Shown: positions 1 through 7,398 of the stretch, in pieces
How the letters are laid out: each line of letters opens with the position of its first letter
Numbering within the stretch: the stretch's first letter is position 1
Assembly (NCBI GenBank): GCA_038244055.1
Contig: JBBRTW010000096.1
Span: 1 to 18,279 of the forward strand
Length of the DNA: 18,279 bases
Direction of reading: 5' to 3'
Source: DASPKW01 sp038244055
GTDB lineage: Bacteria; Planctomycetota; Phycisphaerae; Tepidisphaerales; Tepidisphaeraceae
The notes under the pieces: generated by a model
What the model was told of the DNA's origin: nothing
Seen by the model: only the letters and a program-made list of their open reading frames with translations
The model's database searches: none
Translations under genes and position numbers: made by a program

Positions 1-696
1 AACTATTACGAAGAGACCAAGTGGGAATCCGAGCGGCTGGCGCTGCGATCGGATTTGCCGGTGCGGGTGGCGCGGGTGAGCGTGGTCATGGGTTCGAGCG
101 CGGATGGCGCGGTGCATCGGCCGGGCGCGCTGCATCAGGTGCTGCGCTGGTTCGGGCGCGGCGCGCTCCCGCTGGTTCCCGGCGCGATGGAATCCAGGGT
201 TGACCTGATCTCCTCCGAAACCGCGGCCCGCTGCCTCGCCCACGCGGCCTTCGCCGAGCCGGCCGACCCGAGCGCGATCTGGCAGATCGCCGCCGGCGAC
301 CGCGCCGCGACGCTTCCGGAACTGCTCGATGTCGTCTGGGAGCAGTTCAGGCCCCTCCGCCGTGCCGCGAGTCCCGCTTCGCCCGCGCAGCGCGAGGACC
401 CGCCGTACCGTATTGTGGACTGCGAAATCTATCGTGATTCGCGGCACCGGGCGGCCCGGGGTTCGATGGCGGCGCGCTTCGCCGAATCGATCGATTCATT
501 CCTGCCCGGCCTGCTCCAGCCGAGGGTTTTCGAGACCACCCGCGCTGAGGCGATGTGGGGCGGGCCGCTGCCTCTGGATGACTGGCGGCAGACACTGGCG
601 AGGGTTTGCCGGCACATCGCCAAGGGCGATCCATCTGAAAGATTGGGTGGCATGGGCAACGGTACTCCGTTGCCCGTGTCTTCAGTCGCCGTTTGA
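1..696 (+). CDS. Extended SDR-family NAD(P)-dependent oxidoreductase/epimerase, 3' part
   Basis: This is the C-terminal 231 residues of a protein whose start lies left of the window; the frame is open from base 1. It begins with N-Y-Y-E-E-T-K, matching the catalytic YxxxK of short-chain dehydrogenases in the NxYxxTKxxxE form seen in extended SDRs. A segment like PVRVARVSVVMG follows, the usual strand and loop after the active-site helix. The missing N-terminal half should hold the Rossmann nucleotide-binding motif. The substrate cannot be told; sugar-nucleotide epimerases and thioester or fatty-acyl reductase-like SDRs are both possible. The last 18 or so residues (tail starting LGGMGNGTP) are encoded by a repeat element at 642-678, so the C-terminus is probably not ancestral. 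It is the only + strand gene and converges on the hydrolase gene with a 12 bp gap, so it need not belong to the EPS locus. Confidence 0.75.
   Translation, partial: NYYEETKWESERLALRSDLPVRVARVSVVMGSSADGAVHRPGALHQVLRWFGRGALPLVPGAMESRVDLISSETAARCLAHAAFAEPADPSAIWQIAAGDRAATLPELLDVVWEQFRPLRRAASPASPAQREDPPYRIVDCEIYRDSRHRAARGSMAARFAESIDSFLPGLLQPRVFETTRAEAMWGGPLPLDDWRQTLARVCRHIAKGDPSERLGGMGNGTPLPVSSVAV
642..678. repeat. REP-like palindromic repeat, single copy, terminator-like hairpin
   Basis: The sequence opens with ATTGGGTGGCATGGG and holds a perfect 9 bp inverted repeat (GGGCAACGG at 654-662 and CCGTTGCCC at 667-675) around a TACT loop; CAT/GTG flanks extend the stem with one G-T wobble. The 15-base head also occurs in the right arm of the paired element at 15834-15950, and the stem ends in CCCGTG in both. 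It lies inside the 3' end of the + strand gene and 31 bp beyond the stop of the convergent hydrolase gene. That is a typical place for a REP element and fits a role as a transcription-ending or mRNA-stabilising hairpin for the - strand transcript. No U-rich tract directly follows the stem on either strand, so intrinsic termination is uncertain. Confidence 0.7.
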
Positions 697-708
697 GCGC
701 ACCCGCGA

Positions 709-1467
709 TCACTTGAACAACGGCGCAACCACCGCCCCCACAAAATTCCCAGTCGCGCTTCCCGCGTGATCGCCCCAGTTTCCCAGCGATTCCCACGCCG
801 GATCGTAAGGATGCTGCACCAGTTTCGCCGCCAGTTCGGGCGCAAGCGGTGGCTCGGGCCGAAACCCCAGATGCCCCGCCGCCGGCGTGCGCACATTGTC
901 GTAAGTCCCGAACGTTCCCGTGCGAACCTTGAGAAAGACGATATCGCGATCGGAGTAGAAAGAGTCGATGCGGCGGTTGACGTGGCGCAGCGATGCCGTC
1001 AGGTCGTATCCGGGCGAAACCGAAGGCGACAGCAGGATCGCCTGCCCGACGCGCTCGTCCTCATCGAGCTTTCGCAGCGCCCCCAGAATCACCCCGCAGC
1101 CGGCGCTGTGCCCGACCAGATCGACCCGGCAGCCCGGCCGCTGTTTGAGCCAGTCCTTGATGTGGCGGGCCAGGTCGGCCTCGGCGCTATCGTGGATGGA
1201 CGTGGTCTGAAAGTTGAGAAAAAACAGCGGCCCCGGCGCTCCCCACGATAGCTCGCGAAGGTCGGTTGCCCCCGAAGCACGCAGCTCGTCTTTCAGGCCC
1301 GAGTATCCCCCAGCATCCCCCGCGACGCCCGGCACCACGCACAAAATCCGATCCCCGACCGGCGGCGGATCGGGACTTTCCCGGCCGGACTGGCAACCCG
1401 CGCAGACCCCGCCCACCAGAAGCGCCAGGAGGAGCCGAATCAAGAAAAGAGGGCCGTGCGATGGCAT
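709..1467 (-). CDS. Putative lipoprotein alpha/beta hydrolase
   Basis: 252 residues from the ATG at 1467. An upstream ATG at 1509 is in frame, but the shorter start places the hydrophobic stretch LFLIRLLLALLVGG right after a short N-terminus, as in a signal peptide. The signal ends in VCAGC, so Cys25 is a plausible lipidation site, although the lipobox is imperfect. Residues 41-49 look like the first strand of an alpha/beta hydrolase. G-H-S-A-G at 119-123 is the nucleophile elbow (Ser121). Asp173 or Asp175 and His199 are candidate triad partners. It would act on the outside of the cell or in the periplasm as an esterase, lipase or acyl hydrolase; the substrate is unknown. It is the last gene of the - strand run, about 100 bp after the sugar transferase, so a role in trimming EPS acyl groups is possible but only contextual. 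Confidence 0.7.
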   Translation of the reverse strand: MPSHGPLFLIRLLLALLVGGVCAGCQSGRESPDPPPVGDRILCVVPGVAGDAGGYSGLKDELRASGATDLRELSWGAPGPLFFLNFQTTSIHDSAEADLARHIKDWLKQRPGCRVDLVGHSAGCGVILGALRKLDEDERVGQAILLSPSVSPGYDLTASLRHVNRRIDSFYSDRDIVFLKVRTGTFGTYDNVRTPAAGHLGFRPEPPLAPELAAKLVQHPYDPAWESLGNWGDHAGSATGNFVGAVVAPLFK

Positions 1468-1569
1468 CGATGAAGTGTACGGGCGATGGGCGCGGCTGGC
1501 CATCGGCAACAGGGACGCGCATGCAACGCCGTCATTGGGGGCATTGCGCGGCGCGAGCGGCTTATCGCA

Positions 1570-3123
1570 TTACTTCTTCGAACCCCGTCCCGGCCACGGG
1601 ATCATCCCGCCGACGAAGCTGATGAACGTCTTGATGATGATGATCATGTCCAGCGAGAAGGAGAGGTTCTCGACGTACTCGATGTCGTACTTGATCCACT
1701 CCTGGAAATCCTGGCCTTTGATGCGCGTGCGGTTGACCTGCCAGAGCCCGGTGATGCCCGGGCGCACCGACAGCCGCGCCTCGCGCCAGGCCGGGCAGAA
1801 CTGGTTTTCCTTGAAGGGGCTGGGGCGCGGGCCGACGACCGACATGTGCCCGAGCAGCACGTTGAAAAACTGCGGCAGCTCATCGAGGCGGGTCCGGCGC
1901 AGGAAGTGCCCGACCTTGGTGACGCGCACGTCGTTTTCCATGAAAAACTGCGGGCCGTCGGCCTCGTTCTGGCCCTGCGACTGCAGGCGCTGCTTCATCG
2001 TTTCCGCATCGCGGTACATCGAGCGGAACTTGAAGCAGGGAAATTCCTTTCCGCCGCGCGACTCGCGCTTGTGGGAGAAGAAGATCGGCAGGCGGTCCTC
2101 GATGGCGATGGCAAGGAAGATGAACGGATAGACCCAGATCGTCAGCGCGATCGCGATCAGGGAAAAAATAATGTCGAACGACCGCTTCAGGAAGGAATGC
2201 ACCCTCTTGGCGCTGCGCGTCTGTCGCGCCCGCGGCTTGTGCAGGCGGGGAAGATCGGGAAGGAATTTCTCGGGCCAGATGATCGGCTCGGCGACCGGCC
2301 GCGCCGCCGGCTCATCCCAGAGCACCGTCGGCCCAATCAGCGTGGACTGCGCATCGACGGTTCGGCCCGTGCCGATCCACACCGGCCCGACGAAGCGCGC
2401 GCCCTGGGGCGCCGAAAAGCCCTCATCGGCCCAGATGCCCGGCGAAATCTCCCGGCAGCGGGGAATCACCGCGCCCGGGCCGGCCGCGCCGGGTCCGGAC
2501 CAGAGCCGGCTCAGGTCGCGCACCAGCCGCGCCAGATCGGCATCGGCGCGGCGGTCGTAGGTCGAACCATCGGTGACCATGGTCGTGCGCCGCCGCCGCG
2601 GCACCAGCCCGCGCAGCTTGCGCCAGCCCTGGGGGCCATCGCCCGATTCCTGCCAGGCCCGCGCGATCTCGGCGCTGGGGGTGAAGGCCGCCCGCATCAT
2701 CCGCGGCACCGGCCGGTCGTACACGCGCTCGAAGCGGACGAAGCGGTCCGCCTTGTCGGTGATGACGCGCTCCTTGTAGCCGCGATCGCGCCGGTCGTGG
2801 ACCCGCACATAAACCAGGTCCGGGCTGGACCAGTAGAGCGTCTCGAACGCCTTGACCGATTCGATCGTCGTCAAAACGCCGCGCTCGATCAGGAGATACA
2901 ACTGGGCGCGCTGCGAGAGCGGCTCGGGCGCTTTGCCGCCCGGACGCACCACCTGCACGCCCCGATGCGCCCAGAACCGGTCGTGCAGTTGCACGGGGTC
3001 CAGGCCCCAGATCGTCGGCCGCGCCAAGCCATCGGCCGGAATGTCGCGCCGGGCCGCGCGGAGCAGCCCATGTGCGACCTTCTCGGCCGCTTCAAAGTGC
3101 GGGAACCTCGATATCAGCGTCAT
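1570..3123 (-). CDS. Initiating polyprenyl-phosphate sugar-1-phosphate transferase with soluble N-terminal region
   Basis: 517 residues. The ATG at 3123 is chosen because AGGGAAG sits just upstream and the frame further upstream runs into the preceding gene. The C-terminal part, about residues 308-505, is the bacterial sugar transferase domain (PF02397): a K-R-S-F-D-I-I start, one hydrophobic hairpin at 316-340, FKFRSMYRD at 364-372, the catalytic Asp-Glu pair in RLDELPQ (D414, E415) and SVVGPRPSP at 428-436. It transfers a sugar phosphate from a nucleotide sugar to a polyprenyl phosphate at the inner membrane, the first step of repeat-unit synthesis. Unlike WbaP-type enzymes it lacks four N-terminal membrane helices. 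Instead about 300 soluble residues precede the core, ending in a beta-helix-like stretch at 228-270. This follows the Wzc-like gene by 52 bp and is probably in its operon. The donor sugar cannot be told. Confidence 0.9.
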   Translation of the reverse strand: MTLISRFPHFEAAEKVAHGLLRAARRDIPADGLARPTIWGLDPVQLHDRFWAHRGVQVVRPGGKAPEPLSQRAQLYLLIERGVLTTIESVKAFETLYWSSPDLVYVRVHDRRDRGYKERVITDKADRFVRFERVYDRPVPRMMRAAFTPSAEIARAWQESGDGPQGWRKLRGLVPRRRRTTMVTDGSTYDRRADADLARLVRDLSRLWSGPGAAGPGAVIPRCREISPGIWADEGFSAPQGARFVGPVWIGTGRTVDAQSTLIGPTVLWDEPAARPVAEPIIWPEKFLPDLPRLHKPRARQTRSAKRVHSFLKRSFDIIFSLIAIALTIWVYPFIFLAIAIEDRLPIFFSHKRESRGGKEFPCFKFRSMYRDAETMKQRLQSQGQNEADGPQFFMENDVRVTKVGHFLRRTRLDELPQFFNVLLGHMSVVGPRPSPFKENQFCPAWREARLSVRPGITGLWQVNRTRIKGQDFQEWIKYDIEYVENLSFSLDMIIIIKTFISFVGGMIPWPGRGSKK

Positions 3124-3175
3124 GTTTCTTCCCTGTCGTTCTGGCTGCACCCACAGCCGTTGCCCGATCGATTTC

Positions 3176-5488
3176 TTAAGAGTCTCCGTTTGCCTGGTTG
3201 TGCGTCGGCATGCACGATGCCACCGACTGAGCCAGCGGGCCGAAGTGGCTGGATTCATCCGAATCCGGCAGCATCTTGCGCGGCTCGTTCTGACGTGCGG
3301 AAGTCGAGCGGATTGACGCCGAAGGCACCGAGCGCTGGAAATCGCGCTGCTCGGCGCGGTTGAAGACGATGCCCAGCAGGTTCGCGCCGATCGCGCGCAG
3401 ATGCTTGACGGCCTTGTCCACCAGCGGCTGCTGCTGCCCGCGGGCCACCGCCATGATCACGCCATCGGCCTCGGTGGAAACCACCGACGCTTCCAGCGAG
3501 CCGAGGATCGGGCCCGTGTCGATCACGATCACATCGAAGTGCTCCCGGCAGGCCACCAGCAGGCGCTTGATCGACTGCGGCGAGAGCACGCCCGCATGCA
3601 CCGCGTCGGCGTTGCCGATCGGCAGCACGTACAGGCCCTTGGTGGCGGTTTTGCGAACGTGCCCGCGGAGCGTGCCGAGGTTCAGCGTTTCGATCAGGCC
3701 CGGGACGTTGTGCGCCTTGAGGCGGTGCGTCAAACCCTGGCCGACCATGTCGCAATCGACCACCAGCGTCTTGGAGCCCGAGGCGGCGAAGGACAATCCC
3801 AGAGCCATCGTCAGCGAGGTCTTGCCGTCGCCGGTCGAGGCGCTGGTGACCATGAAGACCCGGCGGTTTTCCGGATTGGAGCCCACCTGGAGCATGATGC
3901 GAATCTGGTGGATGCAGTGCGCCGCCACGGCCGCCTGCTCGGGGTCGGAAATCTGATCCGGCAGGCGGGGGAGGATTCCCAGCAGGGGCACGTTGTTCGC
4001 GCCGGTGTTGGCATCGTCCGAATAGCGATAGCGGCGATCGAGCAGGCCCATGAGAATGAAAAAGGCCATGGGAATGCCGAACCCGCCGGCCGCGCCGGCC
4101 GCGCCCATCATCTTGCGGCGGTCTTTGAAGGGAGCGATGGGGACGAAGCCATCCTGGACGATCGTGACCCGGCCCGCCAGGTTGGATTCGATGGCCAGTT
4201 GATCCATGCGCCGCTGAACGTCATTCTTCTCTTTGGTTAAATCTTCACGCTGCCGCTGGAGATCCTGGATCTTCAATAGATTTCGGCCGATTTCCGTGCG
4301 CTCCTGGCGCAACTGCTCAAATTTTCGCTTCAGCGAATCCACCTCGCCCGCGATGACCTTTTCGGAAAGAGGCAGAATCCGTCCGATGCCGCCCGCGGCC
4401 AGGGAGGGATCGTCGCTCAAGCGCATCTGAAGATCGCGCCATTCGGCGGCGTATTTCTCCATTTTGCGCTGCTGCGCTTCGCGCAGCGTGACGGCCTGCT
4501 TCATCTTCACGTTCTCGCGTCCAATGCCGGCCGCTTCGAGCCTGGCGATTTCATTGAGAATGCTCTCGCGCTCGACCATCATCCCGCGCATCACCTGATC
4601 GATCATCGCGATCTGGCTTTCGGTCAGGTCGATCACCGCCTGCTTGACGTCTTTCTTTCGCTTTGCGGCTTCGAGGGCCAGCTCGGCTTCGTGCATGCGG
4701 CTCTCGATCTTGGATTCCTCCATCAACTTGCCTTCGACCAGTTGATCGAGATTGGGCGTTCCATACACATTGGCGGCATCCATGATCTGCGCGTCCAGCC
4801 GCTCCACTTGTCCCCGCAAGAGGGCCTTGCGGTTGTCCAGGATGTTCATCCGCTTTGCATCTTCACCGGTCGATTTGGTCTGCGAGTATTCGGAATAGGC
4901 TTTGACGACCGACTGAACCACGCGGAGCGCGACATCCGGATTCTTGTCCGTGTAATACACGCGAATGAACTCGGTGCGAGTCGGATGCTCGACCATTAGA
5001 TTCGCGGCGACAACGTTATGGACGGCCGGATCATCGCCCAGGCCGGACTGCTTCCATTCCTGGAGCTTCATCGCCTGATTGACGATGGCTCGCGAAGAAA
5101 GGAGCATCGACTGCGATTGCAGATACTCCTCGAAGTTGATCATCGGCCCGCTACGATCCGAGGGCGTCATGATCGCGGGGGTGCTGAAGGCGATCTGGAT
5201 CAATCCCTCCCCCCGATAAATCGGCTGCTGCGACTTGAACCCGAAGTACCCGCCCACGATCCCGCAGACCACGCCCAGCACGATCGCGATCCAATAGCGC
5301 CCGCGCAGGGCGGTATGCACCTTCTTCATCATCCCCGGCGGATTTCCCGCCGGCAGGTCCGCGGCACCGCCCAGCGTCGCGTTCTGCTGCTGCATCGGAC
5401 GCGCCAGCGCCGTCCCCGGCCCCGCCACCTCAATGGCGTCGTTGCCGTAGCCGTCAAACGGAGTGATCTGATTATCGCTGCTACTCAT
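3176..5488 (-). CDS. Wzc/GumC-like polysaccharide co-polymerase fused to BY-kinase-like ATPase
   Basis: 770 residues. The N-terminal half is a chain-length determinant: a cytosolic tail, a membrane helix near 65-84, a periplasmic part with long charged coiled-coil segments (about 215-430) and a second membrane helix near 460-484. The C-terminal half is a P-loop ATPase of the bacterial tyrosine-kinase type: Walker A STGDGKTS at 551-558, Walker A' VVDCDM around D578/D580 and Walker B VIVIDTGP around D657. It should control chain length and coordinate export at the inner membrane. After about residue 710 the tail (60 residues) has no tyrosine, so the usual autophosphorylated tyrosine cluster is absent. 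The ATG at 5488 overlaps the stop of the EpsI-like gene in ATGA and is preceded by an AGGGA ribosome-binding site, pointing to translational coupling. Confidence 0.9.
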   Translation of the reverse strand: MSSSDNQITPFDGYGNDAIEVAGPGTALARPMQQQNATLGGAADLPAGNPPGMMKKVHTALRGRYWIAIVLGVVCGIVGGYFGFKSQQPIYRGEGLIQIAFSTPAIMTPSDRSGPMINFEEYLQSQSMLLSSRAIVNQAMKLQEWKQSGLGDDPAVHNVVAANLMVEHPTRTEFIRVYYTDKNPDVALRVVQSVVKAYSEYSQTKSTGEDAKRMNILDNRKALLRGQVERLDAQIMDAANVYGTPNLDQLVEGKLMEESKIESRMHEAELALEAAKRKKDVKQAVIDLTESQIAMIDQVMRGMMVERESILNEIARLEAAGIGRENVKMKQAVTLREAQQRKMEKYAAEWRDLQMRLSDDPSLAAGGIGRILPLSEKVIAGEVDSLKRKFEQLRQERTEIGRNLLKIQDLQRQREDLTKEKNDVQRRMDQLAIESNLAGRVTIVQDGFVPIAPFKDRRKMMGAAGAAGGFGIPMAFFILMGLLDRRYRYSDDANTGANNVPLLGILPRLPDQISDPEQAAVAAHCIHQIRIMLQVGSNPENRRVFMVTSASTGDGKTSLTMALGLSFAASGSKTLVVDCDMVGQGLTHRLKAHNVPGLIETLNLGTLRGHVRKTATKGLYVLPIGNADAVHAGVLSPQSIKRLLVACREHFDVIVIDTGPILGSLEASVVSTEADGVIMAVARGQQQPLVDKAVKHLRAIGANLLGIVFNRAEQRDFQRSVPSASIRSTSARQNEPRKMLPDSDESSHFGPLAQSVASCMPTHNQANGDS

Positions 5489-6171
5489 TTCGGTATCCCT
5501 GTCCGCAATACGCGGACCATTTCAAGGCATCTCTCGGATCCCACCAGAATCGAAAAGATTTCGTCTCGTTGTTTGTCCGTCATCGCCGGATTCCACGTCA
5601 GCACCTGCACGTGCGCCACCCCATACGCGAGCTTGCGGTAATTGGCGGCGAACCGGTCCAAATCCGCCAGCGATGTTCCGATCGTTCCATCGGGGAAGAC
5701 AAAAAAGCTGTAGACCACCCCTTGCTGCCGCCCCTCGGGCAGCTCCCGGTGCATCGAATAGATGGCCGGCGCGATTTCCATCCCGCCCATCGTGAAAGTT
5801 CGATGATCGACTTTATCGATCGTGAAATTGACGGCCGGATAGCAGTTCATCGGCGCGTGGCCGGTCATGTTCTCGGCATCCTTGACCTGGACCACCGAAA
5901 AGTAGGCGGTGGCGCCGGTGCGCGCGTTTCGGAAAGCGAAACTCGCATCGGCGTTGGGATCCAGCAGTTCCCTGGCGTGCGCATCCATCGGCGGCTGCGC
6001 CTCGCCGCGCCAGGTGCCCACCGTTTTCGACAGGCCCTCGACCGCCCGCCGCGAGCGCTCCTGGAACTCCGGCACGCCGGTCCTCACCACCACCAGCCGC
6101 GCCGCCGCCACGCACGCAAGAAGAGCGAGCGTGAGCGCGATGGGGGCGAGTTTTCGGAGGCCAGGAGTCAT
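5485..6171 (-). CDS. Exosortase-associated EpsI-family protein
   Basis: 228 residues. An N-terminal membrane or signal segment (about residues 9-29) precedes a domain containing G-H-A-P-M-N-C-Y-P (104-112), which corresponds to the HxPxxCxP-like signature of EpsI proteins (PF11984), with Cys110 and His105 as the conserved residues. EpsI proteins are encoded next to, or fused to, exosortases in EPS loci and are thought to act in the same periplasmic pathway; their reaction is not established. Here the gene follows the exosortase by 110 bp and overlaps the co-polymerase start by 4 bp. I see no strong ribosome-binding site upstream of the ATG at 6171. The family assignment rests on the motif plus the neighbouring exosortase. 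Confidence 0.85.
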   Translation of the reverse strand: MTPGLRKLAPIALTLALLACVAAARLVVVRTGVPEFQERSRRAVEGLSKTVGTWRGEAQPPMDAHARELLDPNADASFAFRNARTGATAYFSVVQVKDAENMTGHAPMNCYPAVNFTIDKVDHRTFTMGGMEIAPAIYSMHRELPEGRQQGVVYSFFVFPDGTIGTSLADLDRFAANYRKLAYGVAHVQVLTWNPAMTDKQRDEIFSILVGSERCLEMVRVLRTGIPK

Positions 6172-6281
6172 GAGGTTTGATGGATTACGATCATGTTGCG
6201 TTATTTGTTGCCGGATTCAGCAGACAATCGTCAATTCAGGATAAAAGGGTGCTGTTATTCTCTAATATTGCCATAGTTCGA

Positions 6282-7238
6282 TTATACCGCACCCGCGGCC
6301 AATACGTCGGGATTTTTCGATTCTCCACAGGGGGCTTCGCCCGCCGGTGGGCCGGCCTGGGCCTCCTCCGACCGCACTTCAATGCCCAATGCATCGATAA
6401 ACTTGATTACAAACATCAGAAAGAAGAACGCCACGACCAGCATTGCCCAACCGGCATAATCGTGAAAAGTCTCCGCATTTTCCTTGGAGGCGTGCCCATA
6501 CATGACCAGCGTCGGGATCAGCCGGATAATATTGCAGACCAGTGCCGTCGCCGGGCTAAGCCCGATGATCAGAAACCGCACCCAGTTCTTCAGCGGCGTG
6601 ATAAACGCGAAAAGCCAGCAGACCAGGATCAGGGTGAAGACCATCCGCATTCCGTTGCACGCCTCGACGATCAAAACGTGCTGGCCATTGACCGTCAGCG
6701 AGTTGTTCTGCCGACCCACCGGCTCGCCAAAAAACTGCAAAACGTTATCGACCACCACCGCCGTCGCCGACTGCAGCGGCACCGCGATCTTGAGCCGGAT
6801 CGAATTGGGCAGGGGGGTCATGAAACCGAGAATCAAAAACGCCGGCCAGAACCGCAGGAGCAATTGGTGCCCCAGCACGCTCGCCACCGCCCCCAAGGCG
6901 ATTAAGGTCGCGCCGAAGTGATAGCAGGACTGGTGGGCGTAGTTGTATCCGAACCACGCGATCGCCAGCCCCACCACGACCAGCGCCGGCCCCACCCAGC
7001 TCGGCCCCCATTGCATGCCGGCAAATCGCTTGCGGTTGGCGTACATGATGGCCGCGCCGAACGGAATGACCAGCCAGACGTGGCTCGCCTCTTCCTGTTT
7101 GGACTGTTTGAACCAGTGCCCCCAGCACGATCCCATCACCAGGACGCCCGCGCAGAGCATGATAAAGGCCGCGCCGAAGAGGAGGCCTCTTCGAGGAGCG
7201 GGTGTCGCGGGAATGGAATCGGCAGTCGCAGTCATCAT
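6282..7238 (-). CDS. Exosortase (transpeptidase-like sorting protease)
   Basis: 318 residues with about eight hydrophobic helices. The catalytic triad of the exosortase/archaeosortase family is visible: Cys194 in EACNGMR (usually EACSGLR), Arg239 in NIIRLIP and His259 in HDYAGW. The enzyme cuts C-terminal sorting signals of the PEP-CTERM type in the membrane, probably joining the protein to another surface molecule. The frame stays open upstream to 7421, but that stretch is arginine- and proline-rich and unlike a membrane protein start, so tandem ATGs at 7238/7235 are preferred; no clear ribosome-binding site was seen. The last 30 residues form a soluble Pro/Ala/Glu-rich tail. The gene lies 160 bp after the fusion glycosyltransferase and before EpsI. 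I cannot assign a numbered exosortase subtype. Confidence 0.9.
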   Translation of the reverse strand: MMTATADSIPATPAPRRGLLFGAAFIMLCAGVLVMGSCWGHWFKQSKQEEASHVWLVIPFGAAIMYANRKRFAGMQWGPSWVGPALVVVGLAIAWFGYNYAHQSCYHFGATLIALGAVASVLGHQLLLRFWPAFLILGFMTPLPNSIRLKIAVPLQSATAVVVDNVLQFFGEPVGRQNNSLTVNGQHVLIVEACNGMRMVFTLILVCWLFAFITPLKNWVRFLIIGLSPATALVCNIIRLIPTLVMYGHASKENAETFHDYAGWAMLVVAFFFLMFVIKFIDALGIEVRSEEAQAGPPAGEAPCGESKNPDVLAAGAV

Positions 7239-7398
7239 CGATATCGATCGATCGAGTCGCGGGCGGAATCGGCGGAAAGGATCAACCTGATCCCATCTTC
7301 CTTCCGATCGCGCCCTTGAAGCAAAACATGATGGGTCAACACCACTCGCGCCTTCTGGCGGGAACAGGCGCGGGGTCACCCACAATATGCCTTCAATA

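Noticed and set aside
3124..3258. Longer N-terminus for the sugar transferase (start at 3258)
   Set aside because: It would overlap the end of the Wzc-like gene by 83 bp, while a good ribosome-binding site lies just before the ATG at 3123.
1486..3363. 625-codon open frame on the + strand opposite the sugar transferase
   Set aside because: It is antisense to a gene with clear catalytic motifs; its translation is Arg/Ala/Pro/Asp-rich without recognisable domains, as expected from GC-rich codon bias.
6172..6281. Promoter before the EpsI-like gene (TTGACG on the - strand)
   Set aside because: A TTGACG hexamer is present, but no acceptable -10 hexamer lies 16-19 bases downstream.
7236..7258. Tandem GATC/CGATCG run upstream of the exosortase start as an operator
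   Set aside because: CGATCG-type strings are frequent throughout the window, inside genes as well, so this looks like background composition.
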